The notes: generated from the sequence alone by a model not told the origin. 64,000 bases of DNA from Chryseobacterium phocaeense (GCF_900169075.1 NZ_LT827014.1:806001-870000), one strand, 5' to 3'; shown: positions 27,004 to 35,631, counted from the first letter of the stretch. Translations and numbers: made by a program.

Positions 27004-27031
27004 CAGGATATTGATACCATCAATATTCCTG
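27004..27031. repeat. Near-perfect inverted repeat upstream of the ATP-grasp gene
   Basis: CAGGATATTGAT (27004-27015), 3-base loop, then ATCAATATTCCTG (27019-27031), pairing with one bulged base. It lies 27 bases before the ATP-grasp start. There is no T-run on the - strand, so an operator or a leader structure is more likely than a terminator. Confidence 0.4.
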
Positions 27032-27077
27032 AATACTTTTTATTATATGTGAATAAATCGTTTAAAAAATACACCAG

Positions 27078-27117
27078 AGCATCCGTTTTTATCTGAGGGA
27101 AGAAATCTACGGATGCT
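27078..27117 (-). terminator. Hairpin downstream of fdtB
   Basis: AGCATCCGT (27078-27086) pairs perfectly with ACGGATGCT (27109-27117) around a 22-base loop. On the - strand it follows the fdtB stop by about 20 bases and is followed by TATTTTTTAAA. It may terminate or partly terminate transcription before the ATP-grasp gene. The long loop makes it a weak intrinsic terminator. Confidence 0.45.
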
Positions 27118-27137
27118 GAACGTAATATTTATTACTA

Positions 27138-28238
27138 TTAAAATTCATTAACCGCTTTAATGATAGCCTGGATTTCCTCTTCCTCCAAAACAGAAGATAT
27201 GGGAAGGCTCAGGACCTCCTCATGCATTTTTTCAGTAATCGGGAACGAAAGGTCTCCATATTCCTTATAGGCCTCCTGCTTGTGCGGCGGGATAGGATAG
27301 TGGATAATGGTATTAATCCCTTTTTCCGTTAAATAGGCCTGAAGTTCATCTCTTTTTTCCGTTCTGATCACAAAAACATGCCATACATGTTCATTTTCAT
27401 CAGCCGGGTTTTCAGGAAGGATGATCTTTGGATTTGTGATTTCAGAGATAAATCTTTTGGCGATGGTTCTTCGGGTTCCGTTTTCATGGCCGATGTATTT
27501 AAGTTTTACATCCAGAACGGCAGCCTGAATTTCATCCAGCCTTGAATTTAAACCTTTGTAAATATTCACATACTTCTGGTTGGAACCGTAGTTAGCTATA
27601 GCACGAATAGCTTCAAACAGTTCTTTATCATTCGTGGTTACCGCTCCGGCATCGCCCAGCGCCCCAAGGTTTTTCCCGGGATAAAAACTGAAACCTGCAG
27701 CATCCCCCAGATTTCCGGATTTAATGCCCCTCCATTCTGCCCCGATAGCCTGTGCATTATCTTCTACAATCTTTAACTGATGCTTTTCCGCGATATTTTT
27801 AAGCTCTTCTGAAAAAACGATTCTTCCCTGAAGGTGAACAATCAGGATCGCTTTTGTTTTCGGCGTTATTTTTTCTTCAATTTTTGAAATGTCAATATTG
27901 TAAGTACTGGCATCCGGTTCCACGAATACAGGGATCAATCCATTGTCTGATAAAGCCAGAACAGACGCGATATAGGTATTGGCAGGTACAAGAACTTCAT
28001 CTCCGGGCTTCATGAATCCCAATTCGATATAAGCGCGAAAGATAAGGCGAAGCGCATCCAATCCGTTGGCAACTCCCAGGGCATATTCTGAACCGATATA
28101 GGCTGCAAGATTGGTTTCAAAGTTTTTAAGCTCATTTCCCAACAGATACCATCCGCTTCGGAAAACACTTAAAAGCTTGTTTTCAATCTCTTCCTGATGC
28201 TGTAAATTGACCTTTTGAAGATCAAGGAATTTTATCAT
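27138..28238 (-). CDS. fdtB: dTDP-3-amino-3,6-dideoxyhexose transaminase (FdtB/QdtB-like)
   Basis: A 366-residue DegT-family enzyme: [11 protein letters not shown] at the start, [15 protein letters not shown] (57-71), [13 protein letters not shown] and [16 protein letters not shown] with Lys189. FdtB and QdtB aminate the 3-keto sugar made by FdtA or QdtA, giving dTDP-Fuc3N or dTDP-Qui3N. The fdtA-type gene is in the same unit. One block reads [13 protein letters not shown] where VHLYGQ is usual, a local departure. Fuc3N or Qui3N cannot be told apart from this. Confidence 0.85.
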   Translation of the reverse strand: MIKFLDLQKVNLQHQEEIENKLLSVFRSGWYLLGNELKNFETNLAAYIGSEYALGVANGLDALRLIFRAYIELGFMKPGDEVLVPANTYIASVLALSDNGLIPVFVEPDASTYNIDISKIEEKITPKTKAILIVHLQGRIVFSEELKNIAEKHQLKIVEDNAQAIGAEWRGIKSGNLGDAAGFSFYPGKNLGALGDAGAVTTNDKELFEAIRAIANYGSNQKYVNIYKGLNSRLDEIQAAVLDVKLKYIGHENGTRRTIAKRFISEITNPKIILPENPADENEHVWHVFVIRTEKRDELQAYLTEKGINTIIHYPIPPHKQEAYKEYGDLSFPITEKMHEEVLSLPISSVLEEEEIQAIIKAVNEF

Positions 28239-28262
28239 AATAGTCTATTTTTTACACTTAAT

Positions 28263-29231
28263 TTATTTTTTTCTTAAACATACGGCCCCCCAAGAATAGC
28301 CTACTCCGAAACCTACCAGCATTATATTTGTGGAATCTCTGGTTGCGAATGAATTTTTAAAGGCAATAGGAATAGTGGAGGATACTGTGTTGCCGTAATC
28401 CAGCATGTCGATCACGAAATTTTCCTGTGGAATTTTTATTCTTTTTCTTAAGAAATCCAGCATTAAAGTATTAGCCTGGTGGAAGATGAATGTGTCGATG
28501 TCACCTTTTCTGAATCCATTGATTTTAAGATTCTCCTCTACAAGGCCGGGAATAGCTTTTAACGTAAAATCAAAAATTTTAGGTCCGTTCATGTGAAGAT
28601 AATTGTCTTTGTCTTCTTTATCTGTGGTTTTTTTATTTCTGACGGCACCGTTTTTTACGATGAGGTTTTTTGCACCCTCTCCATCAGTTCCCACCGAAAA
28701 CTTCAGGATTTCATAATCTCCATCCCCGGAGATCAGTGTTGCCGTAGCTGCATCGCCGAAAAGACTGATATTTCCCTTATCATCCTCATGGATATGCTTT
28801 GAATAGGTTTCAGCAGTAATCAATACCACATTCTTCATCATTTTAGCATCCACCAGGGCATTGGCCAGCGATAATCCATAAATATATCCCGAACACCCCT
28901 GATTGATATCGATCGCTCCGCAGCTGGTATTCAGGCCGGCCATGGATTGCACGATACAGGCTGTGGCGGGAAGAAAATAATCCGGGCTTTGCGTGCAGAC
29001 GATCAGATAGTCTATAGCAGATTTGTCAATCTGATATTCTTCAGTGAGTCTGTTTAATGCTTTCACTGCAATATCTGAGGTGAACTCATCGTCGCCGGTA
29101 ATATTCCTGTTTCTGATTCCTATTTTTTCAAGGATTTTATCACTGTTCCAATCCGGAAATTTTTTTGAGATCTCTTCATTGGAAATCACCTTTTCAGGAA
29201 TGTAGGTTGAAATATGTTGTATAAAAGCCAT
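28263..29231 (-). CDS. 3-oxoacyl-ACP synthase III family protein (FabH-like)
   Basis: A 322-residue KAS III with the whole triad: Cys113 in INQGCSGYIYGL, His251 in FIFHQAN and Asn281 in YGNTVSSTIP. FabH-type enzymes condense an acyl-CoA starter with malonyl-ACP. It sits between fdtB and fdtA, not in a fatty-acid operon. It could make the acyl group (for example acetoacetyl, later 3-hydroxybutyryl) that decorates a Fuc3N/Qui3N residue, or itself act as an acyltransferase to the sugar amine. The second choice is known for some KAS III relatives in other pathways. Confidence 0.88.
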   Translation of the reverse strand: MAFIQHISTYIPEKVISNEEISKKFPDWNSDKILEKIGIRNRNITGDDEFTSDIAVKALNRLTEEYQIDKSAIDYLIVCTQSPDYFLPATACIVQSMAGLNTSCGAIDINQGCSGYIYGLSLANALVDAKMMKNVVLITAETYSKHIHEDDKGNISLFGDAATATLISGDGDYEILKFSVGTDGEGAKNLIVKNGAVRNKKTTDKEDKDNYLHMNGPKIFDFTLKAIPGLVEENLKINGFRKGDIDTFIFHQANTLMLDFLRKRIKIPQENFVIDMLDYGNTVSSTIPIAFKNSFATRDSTNIMLVGFGVGYSWGAVCLRKK

Positions 29232-29254
29232 GGTCTGTTAATTACTGTTCTTTC

Positions 29255-29623
29255 TCAACATACGCAGTATTCGTCTTCCATCATTACCTTGATCACCATT
29301 GCAGTAAGGGAATCCCGGTCGTTTTCCGGACTATATGCTGTCTCAGGCCCTATAACGATATCTGTATTTTCCATTTGTACATGGAAGTTTTTAATAAATT
29401 CGTTGATTGACATAGGATTATTTTTTTTAACTGCAACATCTACTTTTATTGAGTCTTTCACATATTCCGGTTTGGAAACCATGCTTCCGGTCTCAGGAAG
29501 TCCGGAACCTATTTTATACACCCCATATGTGGCAAAAATTTCATTGTTTCTGAAGGATACAACAAACTTTGCATCATTGGTTTCCACAAATCTGATTTGA
29601 ATTCCTTTGTAATCAATTAGCAT
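29255..29623 (-). CDS. Unknown 122-residue protein between fdtA and KAS III genes
   Basis: I do not recognise a family. The first 28 residues (MLIDYKGIQIRFVETNDAKF and on to VVSFRNNE) look like the opening of a GNAT acetyltransferase, but the rest lacks the acetyl-CoA loop. The C-terminus ends EDEYCVC with two cysteines. It has no signal peptide or membrane segment. It is 23 bases before the KAS III gene and 40 bases after fdtA, so it belongs to the amino-sugar unit. It may be an acyltransferase remnant or a small partner protein. Confidence 0.7.
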   Translation of the reverse strand: MLIDYKGIQIRFVETNDAKFVVSFRNNEIFATYGVYKIGSGLPETGSMVSKPEYVKDSIKVDVAVKKNNPMSINEFIKNFHVQMENTDIVIGPETAYSPENDRDSLTAMVIKVMMEDEYCVC

Positions 29624-29663
29624 TTTCTGTTGTTTGTATTAAGGCCTTTGTAAAAAGTGAAAT

Positions 29664-30077
29664 TTATTGTTCAAGCGTCGCTTCCTTAAAGCTAGCAAAA
29701 TCCCTGAAATAATCTGCTTCGTCATAGATCTCGGAAGCAAGGCACAGCAGAACGGCATTATGGGAAAACTGGATATCCCTCCATACCAGCTTTGGAATAT
29801 ACAAGCCTTTCGTAGGATGATCCAGAGTAAAAGTTTCTTTATGACCATCTTTATCTTCAGTGTTGAATATGATGGTTCCGGATACGGCAAATATCATCTG
29901 CTGCAGCTTTTTATGGGCGTGACCACCTCTTGTTACATCATGAGGAGTGTAGTACGTCCAGTAAACACGCTGTATTTCAAAAGGAACATTCTTCTGTGTT
30001 TCAGCTATGGTAATATAGCCCAGCTCTGATGATCCTATTTTATCAAAGATGATGATTTGTGGTTTATTGTATTCCAT
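29664..30077 (-). CDS. fdtA: dTDP-4-oxo-6-deoxyglucose 3,4-oxoisomerase (FdtA/QdtA-like cupin)
   Basis: A 137-residue cupin with GGHAHKKLQQMIFAVSGT, DKDGHKETFTLDHPTKGLYI and LVWRDIQFSHNAVLLCLAS, the FdtA/WxcM-like signature. It converts dTDP-4-keto-6-deoxyglucose to the 3-keto form used by FdtB. It is the first gene of a transcription unit, with a -7 element upstream. Whether it makes the galacto (Fdt) or gluco (Qdt) product needs comparison of active-site residues. Confidence 0.87.
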   Translation of the reverse strand: MEYNKPQIIIFDKIGSSELGYITIAETQKNVPFEIQRVYWTYYTPHDVTRGGHAHKKLQQMIFAVSGTIIFNTEDKDGHKETFTLDHPTKGLYIPKLVWRDIQFSHNAVLLCLASEIYDEADYFRDFASFKEATLEQ

Positions 30078-30108
30078 TAATATATCTAAATAATTTCTTT
30101 AAAGTCCC

Positions 30109-30116
30109 CAAAGTTA
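30109..30116 (-). promoter_or_regulatory. Candidate -7 element upstream of fdtA
   Basis: TAACTTTG on the - strand fits TAnnTTTG and lies 32 bases before the fdtA start. No -33 TTTG/TTG is seen at the expected spacing. Together with the hairpin just beyond (30225-30254) it marks the start of a second unit. Confidence 0.4.
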
Positions 30117-30224
30117 ACTATAAAATTACTATCGTGAAGAAGTCTGTTTATATTGTATATTATTGAAGAAAAATTCGGACCAAAAATCTACAGCAAAATC
30201 AGGAAATACCCTATGAATTACATT

Positions 30225-30254
30225 AAAAAACTATCAGCTGAGGCCAATAGTTTT
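30225..30254 (-). terminator. Terminator-like hairpin downstream of rfbA (copy 1)
   Basis: On the - strand AAAACTAT, a 14-base loop, then ATAGTTTTTT: an eight-base stem ending in a T-run, starting 23 bases after the rfbA stop. It is nearly the same as the hairpin at 23838-23870. It should end the ugd-rfbB-rfbA transcript. Confidence 0.7.
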
Positions 30255-30277
30255 AAGATATTACATAGTAATAAGCC

Positions 30278-31141
30278 TTACTTATTAACAAGCTTTTTCA
30301 GATACTCACCATAGCCGCTTTTGCCATATTTTCCGGCTGTCTCCAATAATTTTTCTTCATTGATGAATTTATTCCTGAAAGCAATTTCTTCAATACATCC
30401 AATCTTGAAGCCCTGTCTTTTTTCAATAACGCTCACAAATTCGGAAGCATCATTCAGGGAGTCAAAAGTTCCGGTGTCCAGCCACGCTGTACCTCTGTCC
30501 AGGACTCCTACTTCAAGTTTTCCTTTGCTTAAATAAACATTGTTGACATCTGTGATCTCCAGCTCACCTCTTGCGGAAGGCTGAATGTTCTTCGCGATTT
30601 CCACTACCTCATTATCATAAAAATAAAGGCCGGGAACCGCATAGTTTGATTTTGGTTTTAAAGGCTTTTCCTCAATGGAGATCGCTTTGAAATCGTCATC
30701 AAATTCTACCACACCATATCTTTCCGGATCGGAAACATGATACGCGAAAACAACACCGCCATCAGGATTGGTTTTGTTTTTTAATAAGGTTCCCATTTCG
30801 GAGCCATAAAAAATATTGTCGCCCAATACCAGTGCGGCAGGATCATTTCCGATAAAGGTTTCTCCTAAAATAAAGGCCTGCGCCAGTCCGTCCGGGCTGG
30901 GCTGTACCACATATTCTATATTGCATCCTATTTGGGACCCGTCACCGAGAAGTTTGATAAATCCGGGCTGGTCATGAGGGGTTGTAATGATCAGAATATC
31001 CTTGATTCCTGCCAAAAGCAAAGTGGAAAGAGGATAGTAGATCATCGGTTTGTCATAAACAGGCATCAGCTGCTTGCTTACGGCGATGGTGAGGGGGTAA
31101 AGTCTGGTTCCGGATCCTCCGGCTAATATGATTCCTTTCAT
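30278..31141 (-). CDS. rfbA: Glucose-1-phosphate thymidylyltransferase
   Basis: A 287-residue Rml[19 protein letters not shown] (nucleotide site), [30 protein letters not shown] and [10 protein letters not shown]. It makes dTDP-glucose from dTTP and glucose-1-phosphate and normally forms a tetramer inhibited by its end product. It follows rfbB. rfbC and rfbD do not follow, so the product goes to the amino-sugar branch. Confidence 0.96.
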   Translation of the reverse strand: MKGIILAGGSGTRLYPLTIAVSKQLMPVYDKPMIYYPLSTLLLAGIKDILIITTPHDQPGFIKLLGDGSQIGCNIEYVVQPSPDGLAQAFILGETFIGNDPAALVLGDNIFYGSEMGTLLKNKTNPDGGVVFAYHVSDPERYGVVEFDDDFKAISIEEKPLKPKSNYAVPGLYFYDNEVVEIAKNIQPSARGELEITDVNNVYLSKGKLEVGVLDRGTAWLDTGTFDSLNDASEFVSVIEKRQGFKIGCIEEIAFRNKFINEEKLLETAGKYGKSGYGEYLKKLVNK

Positions 31142-31218
31142 TTTTGTTTGTTTATATTTTCTGTGATATGATTAATCTTATTCCTGAATAATCATGATAC
31201 AGAGCAAAAGATTTGATC

Positions 31219-32298
31219 TTAATGGTACTGTTTTTCGTAGTACTTCTGATAGTCACCACTCGTTACATTTTCCAGCCACTCCTTGTTTTCAAGATACCAG
31301 TCGATAGTTTTTCCTAATCCTTCCTCGAAGGTTACCGATGGTTTCCAGCCTAAGTTCTTATTCAGTTTATCTGCATCGATAGCATAACGCTTGTCGTGAC
31401 CGGGTCTGTCTTTAACGAACGTAATCAGCTTTTCGGAATACCCTTCTGGTTTCCCTAGCTTTTCGTCCATCTGCCTGATAAGCTCTTTCACAAGATCAAT
31501 ATTCTGCCACTCGTTAAAACCTCCGATATTGTAGGTTTCTCCTGTTTTTGCTTCATTGAAAATCTGGTGGATAGCTCTTGCATGGTCTATAACAAACAGC
31601 CAGTCACGGGTATATTTTCCGTCTCCGTAAATAGGCAGGGGCTTTTCATTGATGATATTCGAAATGCAAAGAGGAATCAGCTTTTCAGGAAAGTGATTCG
31701 GTCCATAATTATTGGAGCAGTTCGAAACAATGAAAGGCATTCCATAGGTGTTTCCGTAAGCTCTTACCAAATGGTCCGAAGCTGCTTTGGAAGCGGAATA
31801 TGGAGATTGAGGATCGTAGGCGGTAGTTTCCAGAAAGAATCCTGTTTCGCCGAGACTTCCGTAAACTTCATCCGTTGAAACATGATAAAACAGGTTCGTT
31901 CTTTGTTCATCGGGGAATCTTCCGTGAGTGTGATCCGGATTTAAGGTCCAGAATTCCTTGCATAAATTAAGGAGATTGGCGGTTCCGTTCACATTTGTAT
32001 TGATAAATGCCATCGGATCCGTGATGCTTCTGTCTACATGGCTTTCCGCTGCCAGATGCACAACTGCATCAGGATTGTATTTTTCAAAAACTTTTCTTAA
32101 TTCTTCAGGTTTTGTAATGTCTGCTTTTTCGAAAACATAATTAGGCTCATTTTCAATGTCCTTAAGGTTTTCCAGATTTCCTGCATATGTAAGGGCATCA
32201 AGATTGATAATTGTAGCATCAGGATTGTTTTTTACAAACTCTCTCACCACATGAGAACCTATGAATCCGGCTCCTCCGGTAATAATGATATTTTTCAT
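31219..32298 (-). CDS. rfbB: dTDP-glucose 4,6-dehydratase
   Basis: A 359-residue extended SDR with GGAGFIGSHVVREF (NAD site), HVSTDEVYGSLG holding the catalytic Thr-Asp-Glu, and YSASKAASDH (Tyr and Lys). It turns dTDP-glucose into dTDP-4-keto-6-deoxyglucose, the branch point for FdtA, WecE and the VioA-like enzyme. It follows ugd by 3 bases. The gap to rfbA is 77 bases. Confidence 0.96.
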   Translation of the reverse strand: MKNIIITGGAGFIGSHVVREFVKNNPDATIINLDALTYAGNLENLKDIENEPNYVFEKADITKPEELRKVFEKYNPDAVVHLAAESHVDRSITDPMAFINTNVNGTANLLNLCKEFWTLNPDHTHGRFPDEQRTNLFYHVSTDEVYGSLGETGFFLETTAYDPQSPYSASKAASDHLVRAYGNTYGMPFIVSNCSNNYGPNHFPEKLIPLCISNIINEKPLPIYGDGKYTRDWLFVIDHARAIHQIFNEAKTGETYNIGGFNEWQNIDLVKELIRQMDEKLGKPEGYSEKLITFVKDRPGHDKRYAIDADKLNKNLGWKPSVTFEEGLGKTIDWYLENKEWLENVTSGDYQKYYEKQYH

Positions 32299-32301
32299 CT
32301 G

Positions 32302-33615
32302 TTAATTTTCTATGGTCTTTCTTCCTATACTTTTATAATGGAATCCGTTCTGTTCAGGAATTTCCAGCGGATACATATTTCTTCCATCGAAAATGACTTT
32401 ATTCTTCATTTTTTTGGCCATCAGTTCAAAGTTCGGGTTTTTAAATTCCGGCCATTCCGTAGCAATAAATAGGGCGTCTGCATCTTCAAGGGCATCATAC
32501 ATTCCTTTTGCATATTGTATTTTATCCCCCAGAAGCTTCTGTACATTGCTTTCCGCCACGGCATCATAGGCAGCAATTTCTGCGCCTTTTTCCAATAGCA
32601 GGGCAATATTGTCAAGGGAAGAGGCTTCGCGGATGTCGTCGGTATTTGCTTTAAAAGCCAGTCCCCACATCGCAATTTTCTTTCCCTGGATACTTCCTCC
32701 GAAATACTTTTCAATCTCTGAAACCAGGATCACTTTCTGGGCTGTATTTACTTTTTCTGTAGCTTCGAGGATCTGGAAATTGAAATCTTCCTGTATCCCT
32801 GATTTAATAAGCGCTTTTACATCCTTAGGGAAACAGCTTCCGCCATATCCTATTCCCGGGAAGAGGAATCTGTGGCCGATCCGGTCATCACTACCCATTC
32901 CTAGTCTTACTTTATCTACATCGGCACCTACTTTTTCACAGTAATTGGCAATTTCATTCATAAAGGTGATCTTCACGGCCAGGAATGAATTCGCTGCATA
33001 TTTTGTAAGTTCTGATGATTTTTCATCCATGAAGATGATGGGAATTCCCGTATTGGTAAATGGCTGGTAAATTTTAGCCATAATATTCTGGGCTTTTTCT
33101 GAGCTGGCTCCTACCACCACTCTGGAAGGGTTCATGGAATCTTCCACGGCAAAACCTTCTCTTAAGAATTCAGGATTGGAAACTACATCAAACGGGATAT
33201 CTGTTTTAGAGGCAATAACCTCTCTTACTTTATCAGCAGTTCCTACGGGAACGGTACTTTTATTGACAATGACTTTGTATTCCGTCATCATTTCCCCAAT
33301 GTTATTGGCAACCTGGATCACGTACGAAAGATCTGCCGAGCCGTCTTCTCCCGGAGGAGTAGGCAGGGCCAGATAAATTACTTCGCTTTTGTCCAGAGCT
33401 TCTTTAAGATTGGTGGTAAAAAATAATCTTTCAGATTGAATGTTTCTCAAAAACATTTCTTCAAGGTTCGGCTCATAGATGGGAACTACGCCGTTTTTCA
33501 TACCTTCTACTTTTTTTTCATCAATGTCAACACAGTATACTGAATTGCCAAGTTCTGCCAGGGTAGTACCTGTAACCAGCCCTACATAACCTGTTCCTAC
33601 AATTGTTATATTCAA
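32302..33615 (-). CDS. ugd: UDP-glucose 6-dehydrogenase
   Basis: The NAD motif IVGTGYVGLVTG opens the protein. GIGYGGSCFPKDV holds the catalytic Cys, and FDGRNMY closes it. It oxidises UDP-glucose to UDP-glucuronate. The frame continues to a GTG at 33663, but the best start is the TTG at 33615 ((M)NITIVGTGYVGL). The family begins one or two residues before this beta-strand, and a -7 promoter element at 33640-33647 lies between the two starts. From TTG the length is 437, normal for the family. It is the first gene of the leftward locus. Confidence 0.93.
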   Translation of the reverse strand: MNITIVGTGYVGLVTGTTLAELGNSVYCVDIDEKKVEGMKNGVVPIYEPNLEEMFLRNIQSERLFFTTNLKEALDKSEVIYLALPTPPGEDGSADLSYVIQVANNIGEMMTEYKVIVNKSTVPVGTADKVREVIASKTDIPFDVVSNPEFLREGFAVEDSMNPSRVVVGASSEKAQNIMAKIYQPFTNTGIPIIFMDEKSSELTKYAANSFLAVKITFMNEIANYCEKVGADVDKVRLGMGSDDRIGHRFLFPGIGYGGSCFPKDVKALIKSGIQEDFNFQILEATEKVNTAQKVILVSEIEKYFGGSIQGKKIAMWGLAFKANTDDIREASSLDNIALLLEKGAEIAAYDAVAESNVQKLLGDKIQYAKGMYDALEDADALFIATEWPEFKNPNFELMAKKMKNKVIFDGRNMYPLEIPEQNGFHYKSIGRKTIEN

Positions 33616-33639
33616 AATGTCTGTTTTTAAATTCGTAGA

Positions 33640-33647
33640 CAAAAATA
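33640..33647 (-). promoter_or_regulatory. Candidate -7 promoter element of the polysaccharide locus
   Basis: TATTTTTG on the - strand matches TAnnTTTG and lies 24 bases before the TTG start of ugd. No clear -33 box is present. Its place argues against the longer GTG start of ugd. Confidence 0.45.
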
Positions 33648-33723
33648 ATAAAAATACTTTCACCCGCTTCTTTAATTTACTGTAATGAAAAAAATCAGGT
33701 ATTTACTTGATAACGAAGTAGAT

Positions 33724-33754
33724 TTTGCTTTTTTAGAAAAAATGCGTATATTTG
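33724..33754 (+). promoter_or_regulatory. Promoter of rimP-nusA-infB
   Basis: TTTG (33724-33727), 19 bases, then TATATTTG (33747-33754). This is a textbook Bacteroidota housekeeping promoter. Transcription should start near 33760, giving a leader of about 75 bases before rimP. Confidence 0.8.
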
Positions 33755-33779
33755 CAGTGGATTTACAGGAAAAAATGGG

Positions 33780-33804
33780 AAGGCTTCGGAAGAAAGCCTT
33801 TTTT
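33780..33804 (+). terminator. Hairpin with T-run in the rimP leader, possible attenuator
   Basis: AAGGCTT (33780-33786), loop CGGAAGA, AAGCCTT (33794-33800), then four more T. It lies inside the leader, between the promoter and the rimP start at 33835. A terminator-shaped hairpin here may attenuate the operon or form part of a structured leader RNA. Confidence 0.5.
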
Positions 33805-33834
33805 CGTACTGGTAAATCAAGCATAATGTAATAT

Positions 33835-34302
33835 ATGGAGTTTAGAAAAAGAATTGAAGAATTATTAAACGAATTCCTGGTAACCAGGGAAGATTTATTT
33901 CTTGTGGATCTCAAAATTTCTGCAGGAGATGATATTACTGTAATTCTGGATGGTGATCAGGGTGTAACTCTTCAGGACTGTCTTGATGCAAGCCGTGCCA
34001 TAGAATTCAATATGGATCGTGAGGAGCATGACTTTAGCCTTCAGGTGATGTCCGCGGGGTTAAGCGAGCCGCTTTCCGCTCCCAGACAGTTCAGAAAAAA
34101 TATCGGAAGGGAGATTGAAGTGATGCTGAATGATGATACGAAGATTGAGGCAGAGCTGGCCAAAGTGGATGATGAGAAGATCACACTTATTTTACGTTAC
34201 CGCAAACCGAAAGATATCGGGAAAGGTAAAGTAGATGTGGAGGAGGAAAAAGAAATTCCTTACTCTGAGATAAAAAAAGCGTTAGTAGTAATTAAATTTT
34301 AA
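33835..34302 (+). CDS. rimP: Ribosome maturation factor RimP
   Basis: A 155-residue RimP. The N-terminal alpha/beta domain includes DLKISAGDDITVILDGDQGV and CLDASRAIEF. VMSAGLSEPLSAPRQFRKNIGR is the family block, and the C-terminal SH3-like domain follows. RimP helps assemble the 30S subunit. The order rimP-nusA-infB is conserved widely in bacteria; nusA follows by 16 bases. Confidence 0.96.
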   Translation: MEFRKRIEELLNEFLVTREDLFLVDLKISAGDDITVILDGDQGVTLQDCLDASRAIEFNMDREEHDFSLQVMSAGLSEPLSAPRQFRKNIGREIEVMLNDDTKIEAELAKVDDEKITLILRYRKPKDIGKGKVDVEEEKEIPYSEIKKALVVIKF

Positions 34303-34318
34303 AAAGAAAAAAGAATAA

Positions 34319-35554
34319 ATGGATAATATAGCGTTGATTGAATCCTTTGGTGATTTTAAAGACGAAAAAGGGATCAGTAAGATTGATCTTATGGCAATTA
34401 TTGAAGATTCACTGAAGACTCTTTTGAGAAAAAGATTTGATTCAGATGATCATTTTGATGTAATTGTGAACCCTGATAAAGGAGATTTTCAGATATTTTT
34501 AAATAAAACGATTGTTGAAGACGAAATGTCTGAAGATGATGATCTGGAAATTGAGCTTTCCGAAGCAAAGAAGATTGACCCTACTTTTGAAGTGGGTGAA
34601 GATTTTACGATGGAAATTCCGGTGGCTCAGTTAGGAAGAAGAAATATCCTTACTTTAAAGCAGATCCTGGCTACGAAACTTCAGGAGCATAACAATGCCA
34701 TGCTTTATGAGCAGTTCAGAGATAAGATCGGGGAAATTGTTATCGGGGAAATCCACCACATCCGTCACAAACATGTAATTTTGCTGGATGATGAAGGGAA
34801 CGAATTCATTTTGCCGAAAGAAAACCAGATCCCATCCGACTTCTTTAAAAAGGGCGAAAATATCAGAGCTATTGTTGAGACAGTAGATTTTAAAGGTTCG
34901 AAGCCGCAGATTATTATTTCCAGAACTGCACCTAAATTCCTTGAGAAATTATTAGAGCTGGAAATTCCTGAAATCCAGGACGGAACGATTATGCTTAAGA
35001 AAGTAGTGAGAATTCCTGGTGAGAAGGCGAAGATCGCAGTAGATGCTTATGATGACAGAATAGATCCTGTAGGAGCCTGTGTGGGGGTGAAGGGATCAAG
35101 AATTCACGGCGTTGTAAGAGAGTTGAGAAATGAAAACATCGATGTTATTCAATGGTCTAAAAATCCTGAAATCTTAGTAAAGAGAGCTTTAGGAAATGTA
35201 ACGATCAATAAAATAGATATCAATGAGGATGCAAGCTATGCTTTAGTGTACACGCCTGTTGAAGAAATTTCCAAAGTAATCGGGAAACAAGGTCAGAATA
35301 TCAGACTGGCTTCCTGGCTGACGGGGTATGAAATTGATGTATATAGAGAGTCCAGCGAGGATGATGATGTTGAATTGAGAGAATTTAATGATGATATCGA
35401 GCAGTGGATTTTGGATGAATTTAGAAAAGTAGGACTTACTACTGCAAAATCAGTATTGGATAAGGATACAGAAAGTCTTTTAAATATGGTGGATCTTGAA
35501 GAAGAAACTATTGAAGACGTGAAACGTATTCTAAGAGAAGAATTTGAAGATTAA
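34319..35554 (+). CDS. nusA: Transcription termination/antitermination factor NusA
   Basis: A 411-residue NusA: N-terminal RNA-polymerase-binding domain (about 1-130), S1 domain (about 135-200), and two KH domains with DPVGACVGVKGSRI and EEISKVIGKQGQNIRLAS. A short acidic tail ends the protein; the two C-terminal acidic repeats of the E. coli protein are absent, as in most Bacteroidota. It binds RNA polymerase and nascent RNA and sets pausing and termination. infB follows by 77 bases. Confidence 0.97.
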   Translation: MDNIALIESFGDFKDEKGISKIDLMAIIEDSLKTLLRKRFDSDDHFDVIVNPDKGDFQIFLNKTIVEDEMSEDDDLEIELSEAKKIDPTFEVGEDFTMEIPVAQLGRRNILTLKQILATKLQEHNNAMLYEQFRDKIGEIVIGEIHHIRHKHVILLDDEGNEFILPKENQIPSDFFKKGENIRAIVETVDFKGSKPQIIISRTAPKFLEKLLELEIPEIQDGTIMLKKVVRIPGEKAKIAVDAYDDRIDPVGACVGVKGSRIHGVVRELRNENIDVIQWSKNPEILVKRALGNVTINKIDINEDASYALVYTPVEEISKVIGKQGQNIRLASWLTGYEIDVYRESSEDDDVELREFNDDIEQWILDEFRKVGLTTAKSVLDKDTESLLNMVDLEEETIEDVKRILREEFED

Positions 35555-35631
35555 AATTTTAAATAAATTTTAATAAAACAGTAAAAAGGAATACTTTAAT
35601 TTTAAGAATTAAAAAACAGTAAATAATATAG

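Noticed and set aside
33616..33663. N-terminal extension of ugd from a GTG start
   Set aside because: The extra 16 residues are not family-like and would cover the -7 promoter element, so the TTG start at 33615 is preferred.
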